The position numbers and the translations under genes are program-made. The notes below the pieces were generated by a model, which saw nothing but the letters and a program-made list of their open reading frames with translations, did not search any database and was not told where the DNA came from. Below, piece after piece: positions 6,782 to 13,242 of a stretch of 13,242 nt of DNA. The number at the start of each line of letters is the position of its first letter. The stretch's first letter is position 1. Source of the DNA: an uncultured Spirochaetales bacterium (GTDB lineage Bacteria; Spirochaetota; Spirochaetia; Sphaerochaetales; Sphaerochaetaceae); NCBI GenBank assembly GCA_934247875.1, contig CAKQJZ010000058.1, positions 1 through 13,242 of the forward strand, read 5' to 3'.

Positions 6782-7598
6782 AGACTACCCGATTCTTTCC
6801 AGCAAGGTCTTTTACGATGTTAACATCAGCAAAACCGGAATTAGAGAGAATTTTAGCACAACTTTCCATCTGTCGATAGTCTCCTTCTAAAAGGAGATAC
6901 CCACCTTTTATGAGATAATCAGGACTTTGGGCAATTATTCGCCTGATTATATCAAGTCCATCACCACTGTCGCTTACAAGTGCAAGCTTTGGCTCTTTCT
7001 TTACATCCTCATCAACTTCTTCATACCAGAGAGATGTGAGGTATGGCGGATTGGATACTATGATATCAAACTGCATGCCAAGCCAAGGAGAAAGCAGATC
7101 CCCCTCTCTTTTCATTGCTTTTAAGCCTGTAATCCGCTCATAGTTGCTTACTGCGACTTCTAGTGCAGCATGAGAGATATCTGAAAGGCATACGTCGCTT
7201 TTGAGCTCATACGCAAGGGATGCTGCTATTGCGCCAGAGCCTGTACATAGATCGAGTATGCGAGGGGATGAGAAGCGCTTTGCAATCATTAGGGCAGTTT
7301 CAACTATAGTCTCTGTGTCTGGGCGTGGAATCAAGACAGATTCATTGACGCAGAATGTATGGCCATAGAACTCTTTAGTGCCTGTTATATATGCCATAGG
7401 GTAGCCTGATGCACGCTTTTTCATAAGACGAAGTGCATCATCTGCTGATTCCTCTTCAATCTCTTTATCTAAGTCAATGATCTGATGAATGCGGTCTATG
7501 CCAGTTGTCTTCTCAATTATTATTGATGCTTCAAGCTGAGGATTAGGAAGAGCTTTTGCTATCTCTAGCAGCTCTTCCTTAAGTTCTTTTAGTCTCAT
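6762..7598 (-). CDS. prmC: Release factor N5-glutamine methyltransferase
   Basis: PrmC (HemK) methylates the glutamine of the GGQ motif in class I release factors using S-adenosylmethionine, which speeds peptide release. This 278-residue protein has the family layout. A helical N-terminal domain is followed by the linker block KEFYG...VLIPRPDTE (about 75-96). The SAM site DLCTGSGA starts at residue 116, and the catalytic NPPY is at 183-186. Length is normal. Its ATG overlaps the prfA stop as ATGA (7595-7598), a typical translational-coupling arrangement, and AAAGAGGT provides the ribosome site. Its substrate is thus encoded immediately upstream. The 3' end overlaps rel by 20 nt. I see no missing residue. 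Confidence 0.95.
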   Translation of the reverse strand: MRLKELKEELLEIAKALPNPQLEASIIIEKTTGIDRIHQIIDLDKEIEEESADDALRLMKKRASGYPMAYITGTKEFYGHTFCVNESVLIPRPDTETIVETALMIAKRFSSPRILDLCTGSGAIAASLAYELKSDVCLSDISHAALEVAVSNYERITGLKAMKREGDLLSPWLGMQFDIIVSNPPYLTSLWYEEVDEDVKKEPKLALVSDSGDGLDIIRRIIAQSPDYLIKGGYLLLEGDYRQMESCAKILSNSGFADVNIVKDLAGKNRVVYGRREC

Positions 7599-8659
7599 AC
7601 CTCTTTAAGTGCGTCTTCGCCAGCTTTGAGCTTCAATGCATCGATAAACTCATCAAGCTCTCCATCCAAGACTCTATCGAGGTTATATGATGTGAGGTTG
7701 ATTCTATGGTCTGTGCATCTGTTCTGAGGGAAGTTGTAAGTTCTGATTCTTTCGCTTCTGTCTCCAGATCCAACCTGGTTCTTTCTCGCATCTGCTCTTT
7801 CTTTCTGCTTCTTAGTCTCTTCAAGCTCATAAAGTCTGGCTCTCAGAACTCTCAGAGCTTTGGCTTTGTTCTTGATCTGGCTCTTCTCATCTTGCTGTAT
7901 TACAACAAGGCCAGTAGGCAAGTGGGTGATTCTTACAGCAGAGTCTGTTGTATTGACGCACTGTCCACCAGGGCCACCAGCTCTCATTACATCGATTTTG
8001 AGATCCTTCTCATTGATTTTGATATCTGTCTCTTCAGCCTCTGGAAGTACTGCGACTGTTATAGCTGATGTGTGGATTCTTCCGCCTGACTCTGTCTCTG
8101 GAACGCGCTGTACTCTATGTACGCCCGATTCATATCTCATGGAGCCATAGACATCCTTTCCTGAGATTGAGACAACGATTTCTTTCAGGCCTCCGATGCC
8201 TGTCTCATTCTGGCTCATGATCTCCATCTTCCAGTGTTTTTTCTCAGCATAGTGAGTATACATTCTGAAGATATCTGCAGCAAATAGAGCAGCTTCGTCT
8301 CCGCCAGTGCCAGCTCTGATTTCCATGATGATGTTCTTGCCTTCAAGTGGATCTGGTGGGATTAAGAGGATTCTGCATTCCTTCTCTGCCTCTTGATATT
8401 TGCTCTCAAGCGCTTCAAGCTCTTCTTTTGCCATCTCGACCATCTCTGGGTCTGTCTCTGCTTTGATAAGCTCTTTGCTTCCATCAATCTCTTCAGAGAG
8501 CTTAGTCATCTCTTCAAGCTTATCGACAACAGGAGCTAAATGGCTGCGCTCAAGCATCAGCTCTTTATATAGCTTCATATCGCTCATGACTTCTTGGCTT
8601 GATAGTCTCTCATCAAGTTCTTTAAGCTGTTCTTTATACTCAGGTAATTTCTCTATCAT
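7595..8659 (-). CDS. prfA: Peptide chain release factor 1
   Basis: RF1 reads UAA and UAG stops on the ribosome and triggers peptidyl-tRNA hydrolysis. The 354-residue product carries the peptidyl-transferase-centre motif GGQ (231-233) in the context AGGPGGQCVNTTDSAVRI. The codon-reading tripeptide of the PxT type (Pro187-Glu188-Thr189) lies within the block HRVQRVPETESGGRIHTSA. RF2 would have SPF there, so RF1 is the firm assignment. The charged N-terminal coiled-coil region (1-100) and the C-terminal helical tail are present, and the length is close to E. coli RF1. The ATG at 8659 lacks a strong Shine-Dalgarno; GGA is about 11 nt upstream. The gene follows sbcB by 26 bp and overlaps prmC by 4, so all probably share one transcript. 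In this window one gene (sbcB) ends in TAG and two in TAA. Confidence 0.96.
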   Translation of the reverse strand: MIEKLPEYKEQLKELDERLSSQEVMSDMKLYKELMLERSHLAPVVDKLEEMTKLSEEIDGSKELIKAETDPEMVEMAKEELEALESKYQEAEKECRILLIPPDPLEGKNIIMEIRAGTGGDEAALFAADIFRMYTHYAEKKHWKMEIMSQNETGIGGLKEIVVSISGKDVYGSMRYESGVHRVQRVPETESGGRIHTSAITVAVLPEAEETDIKINEKDLKIDVMRAGGPGGQCVNTTDSAVRITHLPTGLVVIQQDEKSQIKNKAKALRVLRARLYELEETKKQKERADARKNQVGSGDRSERIRTYNFPQNRCTDHRINLTSYNLDRVLDGELDEFIDALKLKAGEDALKEV

Positions 8660-8685
8660 AGTTATTTTTCCAAAGGCGATTATAC

Positions 8686-10083
8686 CTAAGAGAGGATAGT
8701 CTCGTAAAGGGTTTTGCCATAATCTTTTAGCTTAAGTGCTATCATCTTATCTTCTGCTGTAGTGTCTAAAGAAGTGAGAATTTCTTCAACTGTACGCATA
8801 TATTTGTCATATGTGAAGCTCTCTTGCGTTACGTTTTGCAGAAGCCTCAATGCGCAGAAATTCTTCCACTTTTCCTTATCGCTATCGCTAAGTGCTTCTG
8901 GGTAGCATCTTGCGACCTGGCGCCATAAGAGCTTATGGTATTTATCATCGTCAAATAGATGCTCTCCGCTCTTGATTTTCTCTTCTGGCTTCATCTTCCT
9001 GATTCTTTCAAGCGTTGCTTTGTCATGTTCTGTTGCAAAGCTCCCATAGAGTGCTAAATCGACATCTAAGTCTTCTTTTTCAAATGGCGTGATAGTAGAG
9101 AGAATCTGGTTCTTGCTGAATATTCGCTTCTGCTTTATCTCTTCAGCTTTCTTCCTTACATCTGCTTGAGTAAAGCCAAGGCGCTCTTCGCTCTTTTTAT
9201 CCAGTGTTGATAGTGGCGCTACAAATGGGCATCTGTTTGTAGACACTTTGACAATGCCGCTCTTCTCATAGTCAGCTTCTATTACTTCTGGTATTTCACG
9301 AGTAAGGTCAAAGCAGTAGATTTCAGGGCTGTTATCTTTCTGGAAGATAGGAAGCAGAGGTCTTGTTGCACCTCTCTCTGTTGCAAAGAGTGCAGATGTG
9401 TATAAGAAAGGAGTGCCTCTTAGCACATCGATTTCTTTGATTACTTCGCTCTTATAGCGATGGTTCAGTGCATACATGAATAGCTTTGGCTGCTTAGCTT
9501 TTATAAGCCGCGCAACGTCTATAGTCGCATAAACGTCTACAAGCGCATCATGAGCACCTTCCTGCGTTATGTTGTTCTCTTCTGTCAGATCTGTAAGCTT
9601 GAATGATACAGTCCCAGTTTCAGGGTTCAGTTTTGAGAAGTTTATGCCATCTGGTCTTAGATCTCTTGTAGCTCTGACAAGGTTTATAAGATCCCACCTT
9701 GAGCATCTGTTCTTGTACTCTCTCTCAAATGGATCGTAGAGGTTTCTGTATAGTGTTGCTCTTATGCACTCATCATCGAATTTGATATTGTTGTAGCCAG
9801 CTGTGATTGTGTCTGGCTTCATCATCTCTTCTCTGATTCTCTCGATGAACTCTGCCTCTGGTATTCCTTTCTCATTTACTTCTTGTGGCGTTATGTGGGT
9901 AATAAGACACGACTGTGGAGTTGGAAGATAATCAGGAGAGAGTTTTGAATACAATAGGATAGGCTCTCCGACTATCTCTAGGTTCATATCTGTTCTGATC
10001 ATTGCTGCCTCTGCAATCCTGTCGTATCGCGGATTGAGACCGAATGTCTCTAAATCGTACCAAAGTATTGTTCTCATACGCAT
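8686..10083 (-). CDS. sbcB: Exodeoxyribonuclease I (SbcB)
   Basis: SbcB is a 3'-to-5' exonuclease that degrades single-stranded DNA in recombination, repair and mismatch correction. The 465-residue product aligns by eye along its length with E. coli ExoI (475 residues). The DEDD-superfamily nuclease motifs are present: DLETFG with D10 and E12; KFDDE near 101-105, including the acidic residue of motif II; and AHDALVDVYATID with H178 and D183, the DEDDh form. Shared blocks YNN and CSRWDLINLVRATRDLRP are recognisable, as is the C-terminal extended helical region after the SH3-like part. The ATG at 10083 and an in-frame ATG at 10077 (Met-Arg-Met-Arg) are both possible, and no clear Shine-Dalgarno chooses between them. 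It is the first gene of the minus-strand operon and ends in TAG. SbcB is best known from Gammaproteobacteria, so its occurrence here is of some phylogenetic interest. Confidence 0.93.
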   Translation of the reverse strand: MRMRTILWYDLETFGLNPRYDRIAEAAMIRTDMNLEIVGEPILLYSKLSPDYLPTPQSCLITHITPQEVNEKGIPEAEFIERIREEMMKPDTITAGYNNIKFDDECIRATLYRNLYDPFEREYKNRCSRWDLINLVRATRDLRPDGINFSKLNPETGTVSFKLTDLTEENNITQEGAHDALVDVYATIDVARLIKAKQPKLFMYALNHRYKSEVIKEIDVLRGTPFLYTSALFATERGATRPLLPIFQKDNSPEIYCFDLTREIPEVIEADYEKSGIVKVSTNRCPFVAPLSTLDKKSEERLGFTQADVRKKAEEIKQKRIFSKNQILSTITPFEKEDLDVDLALYGSFATEHDKATLERIRKMKPEEKIKSGEHLFDDDKYHKLLWRQVARCYPEALSDSDKEKWKNFCALRLLQNVTQESFTYDKYMRTVEEILTSLDTTAEDKMIALKLKDYGKTLYETILS

Positions 10084-10159
10084 ATATTAGCAGAAATTAA
10101 CGATATTTAATAATTCAGAGGAAAAATTATTTTTTTTAGTATGTTCCCGTAATTGGCTA

Positions 10160-10178
10160 TTCATAAAGTATTTATGAA
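10160..10178. promoter_or_regulatory. Perfect inverted repeat, candidate operator
   Basis: TTCATAAA-GTA-TTTATGAA is a perfect 8-bp inverted repeat with a 3-bp centre, midway between sbcB and dat. Its 19-bp length is typical of a dimeric regulator site. It does not match the Fur consensus well and has no downstream T-run, so an operator is more likely than a terminator. Which gene it controls is unknown. Confidence 0.35.
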
Positions 10179-10283
10179 AATTTCACAAAACATATCCATA
10201 CAATATCAGAAAATATCTCGATTTTAGGCTAGCCAAGAAATAATCTTGCTGTTATCATCAGTCTGCATTCAGAATTTCACTAT

Positions 10284-10355
10284 ATGCTGTCAGCAGAACG
10301 GAATTCGGCACTTAACAAATTCAGGGGCCGGGCATCACCCGGAAGATATTTATGA
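10284..10355 (+). CDS. Possible 23-codon leader ORF
   Basis: ATG at 10284 opens a 23-codon frame starting Met-Leu-Ser-Ala-Glu-Arg and ending Gly-Arg-Tyr-Leu before TGA (10353-10355). It runs through the GC-rich hairpin, so ribosomes on it would melt that structure. The stop overlaps, as ATGA, a second minimal frame Met-Lys-Glu-Gly (10352-10366). That minimal frame is preceded by GGAAG (10341-10345) at a 6-nt spacing and closes 4 nt before the dat ATG. Polyamine-responsive leader peptides are known upstream of other polyamine genes such as speF. Here there is no Shine-Dalgarno before the first ATG, and a frame this short can occur by chance. Confidence 0.2.
   Translation: MLSAERNSALNKFRGRASPGRYL
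10301..10345 (+). ncRNA. Structured dat leader with GC-rich hairpin
   Basis: GAATT (10301-10305) can pair with AATTC (10318-10322). The next bases form CCGGG (10328-10332), loop CATCA and CCCGG (10338-10342), a strong 5-bp GC stem in otherwise AT-rich DNA. The loop of the first stem contains CGGC (10306-10309), which could pair with GCCG (10327-10330). That gives a possible pseudoknot or a switch between two folds. No T-run follows, so it is not an intrinsic terminator. It ends 28 nt before the dat ATG and could act on translation. I could not match it to a named RNA family. Confidence 0.3.
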
Positions 10356-10370
10356 AAGAAGGTTAGAGAG

Positions 10371-11711
10371 ATGAACGAGACTAATCAGTATTTTATCGAT
10401 CGTCAGAGCGATTTTGAGTCTTCAGCAAGAAGTTATCCAAGAAAATTCCCAATTGCAATCAAAAAGGCAAAGGGCTCATGGGTAGAAGATGTAGAGGGTA
10501 ACAAATACCTCGATTTCCTATGTGGCGCAGGCACATTGGCTTTAGGCCATAATGACGATGAGGTAAATGCTAGAATGGTCGAGCTTCTTACCTCTGATTT
10601 TCCTCTTCATACACTGGACCTTACTACTCCAGTCAAGGAGAAGTTCGTAGAAGCTGTTCTTTCAAGACTTCCAGGAGATCTGAAGAACAACGCAAAGATC
10701 CAGTTCTGTTCCCCATCAGGCACAGACGCAACAGACGCAGCTATTAAGCTATGTAAGACAGCTACAGGCAGAGGCACTGTAATTGCTTTCTCTGGTGGCT
10801 ACCATGGAATGGGCCATGGAGCTCTTGCGCTTACTGGCAACCACAACGCAAAGAATAAGGTACAGAACTTAATGCCTGGCGTTCAGTTCATGCCATATCC
10901 ATATGATTATCGCTGTCCATTCGGACTTGGCGGAGAGGCTGGCGTAAAGGCAGCTTGTGCATACTTTGAGAGAATGCTCAAAGACCCAGAGAGCGGCGTA
11001 ACAAAGCCAGCTGCTGTTATTCTTGAGCCTATCCAGGGCGAGGGCGGAGTAATTCCAGCTCCTATTGAGTTCTTGCAGTGCGTAAGACGCGTAACAAAAG
11101 AACTTGGAATCCCAATGATCTGTGATGAGATCCAGTGCGGTATGGGCAGAAGCGGTAAGCTCTTCGCATTTGAGTATGCAGATATCACACCAGATGTAAT
11201 CCTGATTTCCAAAGCTATTGGTGGCTCTCAGCCTCTATCTATCGTTGTTTACAATAAAGACCTCGACAAGTGGACAGCTGGTGCTCATGCAGGCACATTC
11301 AGAGGCAACCAGCTTGCTATGGCTGCTGGCACTATTGTGCTTGAAAGAGTATCAGATCCAGCATTCTTAAGCGAAGTTGTCAGAAAGGGCAACATCATAA
11401 AGGAAAGAATCGAGAAGCTCCAGAGAGAAGTAAAGATCATCGGAGACGTAAGAGGTAAGGGCTTGATGCTTGGAGTTGAGTTCGTAAACCCAAATAAGGG
11501 CGTTGATCTTATGAATCATCCACTTCCATCTGGCGATATTGCAGCACTTGTTCAGAAGAAGTGCTTTGAGAATAAGCTGATCATGGAAAAGGGCGGCAGA
11601 GATGGCTCTGTAATGAGATGTCTATGCGCACTCAATGTAAGCGATGAAGAGATTGCTTTCATGCTTGATGTATTTGAGAAGGTAGTCAAAGAGGTTAACG
11701 CTAGTGTCTGA
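10371..11711 (+). CDS. dat: L-2,4-diaminobutyrate:2-oxoglutarate 4-aminotransferase
   Basis: A class III PLP-dependent aminotransferase of 446 residues, it should convert L-aspartate 4-semialdehyde plus glutamate to L-2,4-diaminobutyrate plus 2-oxoglutarate. PLP-binding features are clear: SGTDA (116-120) for the phosphate, YHG (144-146) stacking on the ring, CDEIQ with D252 and Q255, and the Schiff-base lysine K281 in ISKAIGG. TFRGN is at 309-313. The HTLDLTTPVKEKF block (80-92) is characteristic of the Dat branch as I recall it, as opposed to ornithine or GABA aminotransferases. EctB of ectoine synthesis catalyses the same chemistry, but ectA and ectC are absent from the window. The partner decarboxylase instead follows with an 8-bp overlap, which fixes the role as diaminobutyrate for 1,3-diaminopropane. 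GAAGG (10358-10362) precedes the ATG by 8 nt. A structured leader and tiny ORFs lie upstream. Confidence 0.92.
   Translation: MNETNQYFIDRQSDFESSARSYPRKFPIAIKKAKGSWVEDVEGNKYLDFLCGAGTLALGHNDDEVNARMVELLTSDFPLHTLDLTTPVKEKFVEAVLSRLPGDLKNNAKIQFCSPSGTDATDAAIKLCKTATGRGTVIAFSGGYHGMGHGALALTGNHNAKNKVQNLMPGVQFMPYPYDYRCPFGLGGEAGVKAACAYFERMLKDPESGVTKPAAVILEPIQGEGGVIPAPIEFLQCVRRVTKELGIPMICDEIQCGMGRSGKLFAFEYADITPDVILISKAIGGSQPLSIVVYNKDLDKWTAGAHAGTFRGNQLAMAAGTIVLERVSDPAFLSEVVRKGNIIKERIEKLQREVKIIGDVRGKGLMLGVEFVNPNKGVDLMNHPLPSGDIAALVQKKCFENKLIMEKGGRDGSVMRCLCALNVSDEEIAFMLDVFEKVVKEVNASV
11691..11694 (+). promoter_or_regulatory. Shine-Dalgarno supporting the ddc GTG start
   Basis: GAGG within the last codons of dat lies 9 nt before GTG at 11704. 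It supports starting ddc at this GTG, which overlaps the dat stop by 8 bp. The nearby ATG at 11711 is in a different frame. Confidence 0.6.
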
Positions 11712-13146
11712 TGCACCATACGTTTTAGCACCCAATAAAGAAGCAAAAGCCGCATTCAAGTCTATGGTAGACAGGGCGAGTGAAATTGTGCTCGCCTCTA
11801 CAGCAGACAACAAAGCATACTCAGGTCTTACTCCATATGTCTTAAGAGAGAAAATCAGAGAACTCGGTTTCTTCCCTGATCACGGCATCGGCTTTGATGA
11901 GATCATGGATAAAGTTGAGAGCGAGATTGCTCCATCAATGCTTAAGACATGGTCTACAGAGTATATGCCTCATCTTCATAGCCCTGCGCTTTTAGAGTCG
12001 ATTGCGACTTCGCTGATTATCAATGCTTTCAACGATAGCATGGATAGCTGGGACCAGGGACCTGCTGCAACAGAGATTGAGACGCTTGTAATTGAGGGGC
12101 TTTTAGAGCTCTTTGGCTTTGATAAGTCAAAAGGCGACGGAGTATTCACAAGCGGCGGAAGCCAGTCAAACATTTCAGCACTTACAGCTGCGCGCGACTC
12201 ATACGCTAAAGAGCGCTTATATTGGGATGTGAAGAAGAATGGTCTTCCTCCTTCATACGATAAGCTTGTTTTATATACATCTGAGATTTCACACTTCTCA
12301 ATGGAGAAGGGTGCTCATATGCTGGGACTTGGATATAAAGCAGTAAGAAAGCTGCCTATAGACGATAAAGCCAAAGTAGACATTGCATCTTTCAAGAGCA
12401 TGGTTGAGAGCGATATCAAGGCTGGATATCTTCCATTCTTAGCTGTTGCTACTATCGGAACAACAGACTTTGGCTCAATCGATGATATTGCAGCAATGAG
12501 AGAGATCTGCGACAAATATGGCATGCACTTGCATGCAGATGCAGCATATGGCTCAGGCGCTATTCTCTCTTCTCTGTATAAAGAACGCCTTGGCGATCTT
12601 TCACTTGCTGATTCAATTACTGTCGACTTCCATAAGATGTTCTTGCTTCCTATCTCATGCTCAGCAATCCTTGTCAAAAAGAAAGAGGATTTAGAGTGCT
12701 TTGAGTTCCATGCTGACTATCTGAATAGAGAAGAAGATGAAGAAGATGGATTTGTGAACCTTGTTGGAAAGAGCTTACAGACGACTCGTCCATTCGATGC
12801 TTTAAAGGTCTTTGTATCATTTCAGATGAGAGGCCGCGATGGATATGGGAAGATAATCGATAAAGTAATTGAGAACGCATCATATTTCTATTCGCTTCTG
12901 ATAAAAGACAGCGCATTCTATGCACCGGTCTCTCCTGAGCTCTCAAGTGTCGTATTTGCTCTTGAGAAGAGCGATGATGTAAATAAAGCAGTTCGTCGTG
13001 AGCTTTTGGAAGAAGGCATAGTAATAGGCCAGACTGTCTATAAGAACAGAGTAATGCTCAAGTTCACTTTACTGAATCCTGCGCTAACGCATAGCGAGAT
13101 AGACTCACTTCTTTCGCATATCAAAGCGCTTGGCAATAAGCTTTGA
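11704..13146 (+). CDS. ddc: L-2,4-diaminobutyrate decarboxylase
   Basis: A group II PLP-dependent decarboxylase (480 residues) that should turn L-2,4-diaminobutyrate into 1,3-diaminopropane and CO2. Family blocks are in order: substrate-side HLHSPA (90-95); DSWDQGPAATEIE (111-126), shared with diaminobutyrate and other group II decarboxylases; FTSGGSQSN (148-156) for the PLP phosphate; SEISHFS with H197 stacking on PLP; TIGTTDFGSIDD; and HADAAYG with D279 contacting the pyridine nitrogen. The Schiff-base lysine is K311, preceded by H310 (VDFHKMF). The length is slightly below the roughly 490-510 residues of Acinetobacter and Vibrio enzymes. GTG 11704 is the best start, with GAGG upstream and an 8-bp overlap with dat, so the pair is translated together. 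Glutamate or aromatic amino-acid decarboxylase activity is possible from the fold alone; the neighbouring dat makes diaminobutyrate much the likelier substrate. The product can feed norspermidine or siderophore synthesis. Confidence 0.92.
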   Translation: MSDAPYVLAPNKEAKAAFKSMVDRASEIVLASTADNKAYSGLTPYVLREKIRELGFFPDHGIGFDEIMDKVESEIAPSMLKTWSTEYMPHLHSPALLESIATSLIINAFNDSMDSWDQGPAATEIETLVIEGLLELFGFDKSKGDGVFTSGGSQSNISALTAARDSYAKERLYWDVKKNGLPPSYDKLVLYTSEISHFSMEKGAHMLGLGYKAVRKLPIDDKAKVDIASFKSMVESDIKAGYLPFLAVATIGTTDFGSIDDIAAMREICDKYGMHLHADAAYGSGAILSSLYKERLGDLSLADSITVDFHKMFLLPISCSAILVKKKEDLECFEFHADYLNREEDEEDGFVNLVGKSLQTTRPFDALKVFVSFQMRGRDGYGKIIDKVIENASYFYSLLIKDSAFYAPVSPELSSVVFALEKSDDVNKAVRRELLEEGIVIGQTVYKNRVMLKFTLLNPALTHSEIDSLLSHIKALGNKL

Positions 13147-13171
13147 GAAAAACAATTCAATATAAAACCAA

Positions 13172-13195
13172 TGTCATTAAGTTAAGCTTTTGACA
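13172..13195. promoter_or_regulatory. Small inverted repeat overlapping TTGACA
   Basis: TGTCA (13172-13176) and TGACA (13191-13195) can pair, with AAG/CTT inside. The right arm includes TTGACA (13190-13195), a consensus -35 hexamer. A matching -10 is poor: TAAAAG at 13212-13217 overlaps the ribosome site of the next gene. It may be a weak hairpin after ddc rather than a promoter, and no T-run follows. Confidence 0.25.
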
Positions 13196-13224
13196 CTGAA
13201 AAATGCTGTTGTAAAAGGCAATGT

Positions 13225-13242
13225 ATGGACAAGAAATCCATA
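13225..13242 (+). CDS. Probable start of a further gene, cut by the window edge
   Basis: ATG at 13225 begins Met-Asp-Lys-Lys-Ser-Ile and runs off the window. AAAGG (13214-13218) lies 6 nt upstream at ideal spacing, better than for the out-of-frame ATG at 13221. It starts 78 bp after ddc, so it could belong to the same transcript. Nothing can be said about its product from six codons. Confidence 0.4.

Larger units (their letters stand above)
10084..10370. promoter_or_regulatory. Divergent intergenic region sbcB/dat
   Basis: This 287-bp gap carries the regulatory DNA for sbcB (leftward) and dat-ddc (rightward). It is AT-rich on the left, with an A/T run at 10125-10138. Structured elements are a perfect 8-3-8 inverted repeat (10160-10178), an imperfect stem CAAGA/TCTTG (10234-10238/10244-10248) next to the palindrome GGCTAGCC (10227-10234), and a TGCTG-T-CAGCA dyad (10285-10295). 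A GC-rich hairpin lies close to the dat start. For dat, TTGCTG at 10246-10251 with CAGAAT at 10270-10275 is a weak promoter candidate. No known riboswitch consensus was recognised. Confidence 0.5.

Noticed and set aside
7706..8068. 120-codon plus-strand frame within prfA
   Set aside because: It is antisense to well-conserved RF1 sequence and has a random-looking composition, so it is a shadow frame.
10301..10312. GAATTCGGCAC resembling a cloning or cDNA adaptor
   Set aside because: Only a short match, it continues into sequence unlike an adaptor and sits in a natural intergenic context, so it is probably coincidence.
10323..10345. Resemblance of GCCGGGCA to the 3' conserved part of the ZTP riboswitch
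   Set aside because: The other conserved elements of that family are not found upstream at the right distance, and dat is not a purine or folate gene.
10371..11711. Ectoine synthesis gene ectB
   Set aside because: No ectA or ectC is present, and the overlapping partner is a diaminobutyrate decarboxylase, which points to diaminopropane.
12315..12677. 120-codon minus-strand frame within ddc
   Set aside because: It is opposite the conserved PLP-binding region of ddc and has no supporting ribosome site or family signature.

Overview
This window looks like chromosomal DNA from a Gram-negative-type bacterium. I suspect a spirochaete (Treponema or Sphaerochaeta-like), with modest confidence. By eye the base composition is moderately AT-rich. 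A lipoprotein with a relaxed lipobox and two small barrel-like secreted proteins point to a diderm envelope. The gene content is a mixture of housekeeping genes, an inorganic pyrophosphatase with CBS and DRTGG domains, and a diaminopropane pathway. There is no rRNA or 16S-grade marker here, so the lineage is inference.

Layout: 1-274 has no gene but holds several inverted repeats, one probably a terminator. 275-2573 (+) is a tightly packed run of three exported proteins: a two-HKD phospholipase D-like lipoprotein and two small envelope proteins I do not recognise. RpiB (minus) converges on them, with both stop codons lying inside one TGATCA palindrome. Divergent from rpiB is a manganese-dependent inorganic pyrophosphatase with a regulatory CBS-DRTGG-CBS insert. 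That gene converges on a four-gene minus-strand operon read from right to left: sbcB (exonuclease I), prfA (release factor 1), prmC (methylates the release factor) and a bifunctional RelA/SpoT-type (p)ppGpp enzyme. The last three overlap one another. Here the convergent stops share a TTAA.

A 287-bp divergent intergenic region (10084-10370) follows. It has a perfect 8-3-8 inverted repeat, a GC-rich hairpin and tiny leader ORFs. It precedes a two-gene operon, dat-ddc, encoding L-2,4-diaminobutyrate:2-oxoglutarate aminotransferase and L-2,4-diaminobutyrate decarboxylase. Together these convert aspartate semialdehyde to 1,3-diaminopropane, a precursor of norspermidine-type polyamines or of some siderophores. 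The probable start of a further gene (Met-Asp-Lys-Lys-Ser-Ile...) sits at the right edge.

Functionally, the middle of the window joins translation termination (prfA, prmC) to the stringent response (rel) and a nucleotide-sensing pyrophosphatase. The right side makes a diamine. The left side acts at the envelope. I see no insertion sequence, CRISPR array, tRNA, rRNA or phage gene, and nothing that is clearly a new defence or mobile system. The least explained parts are the left-hand secreted trio and the dat leader.
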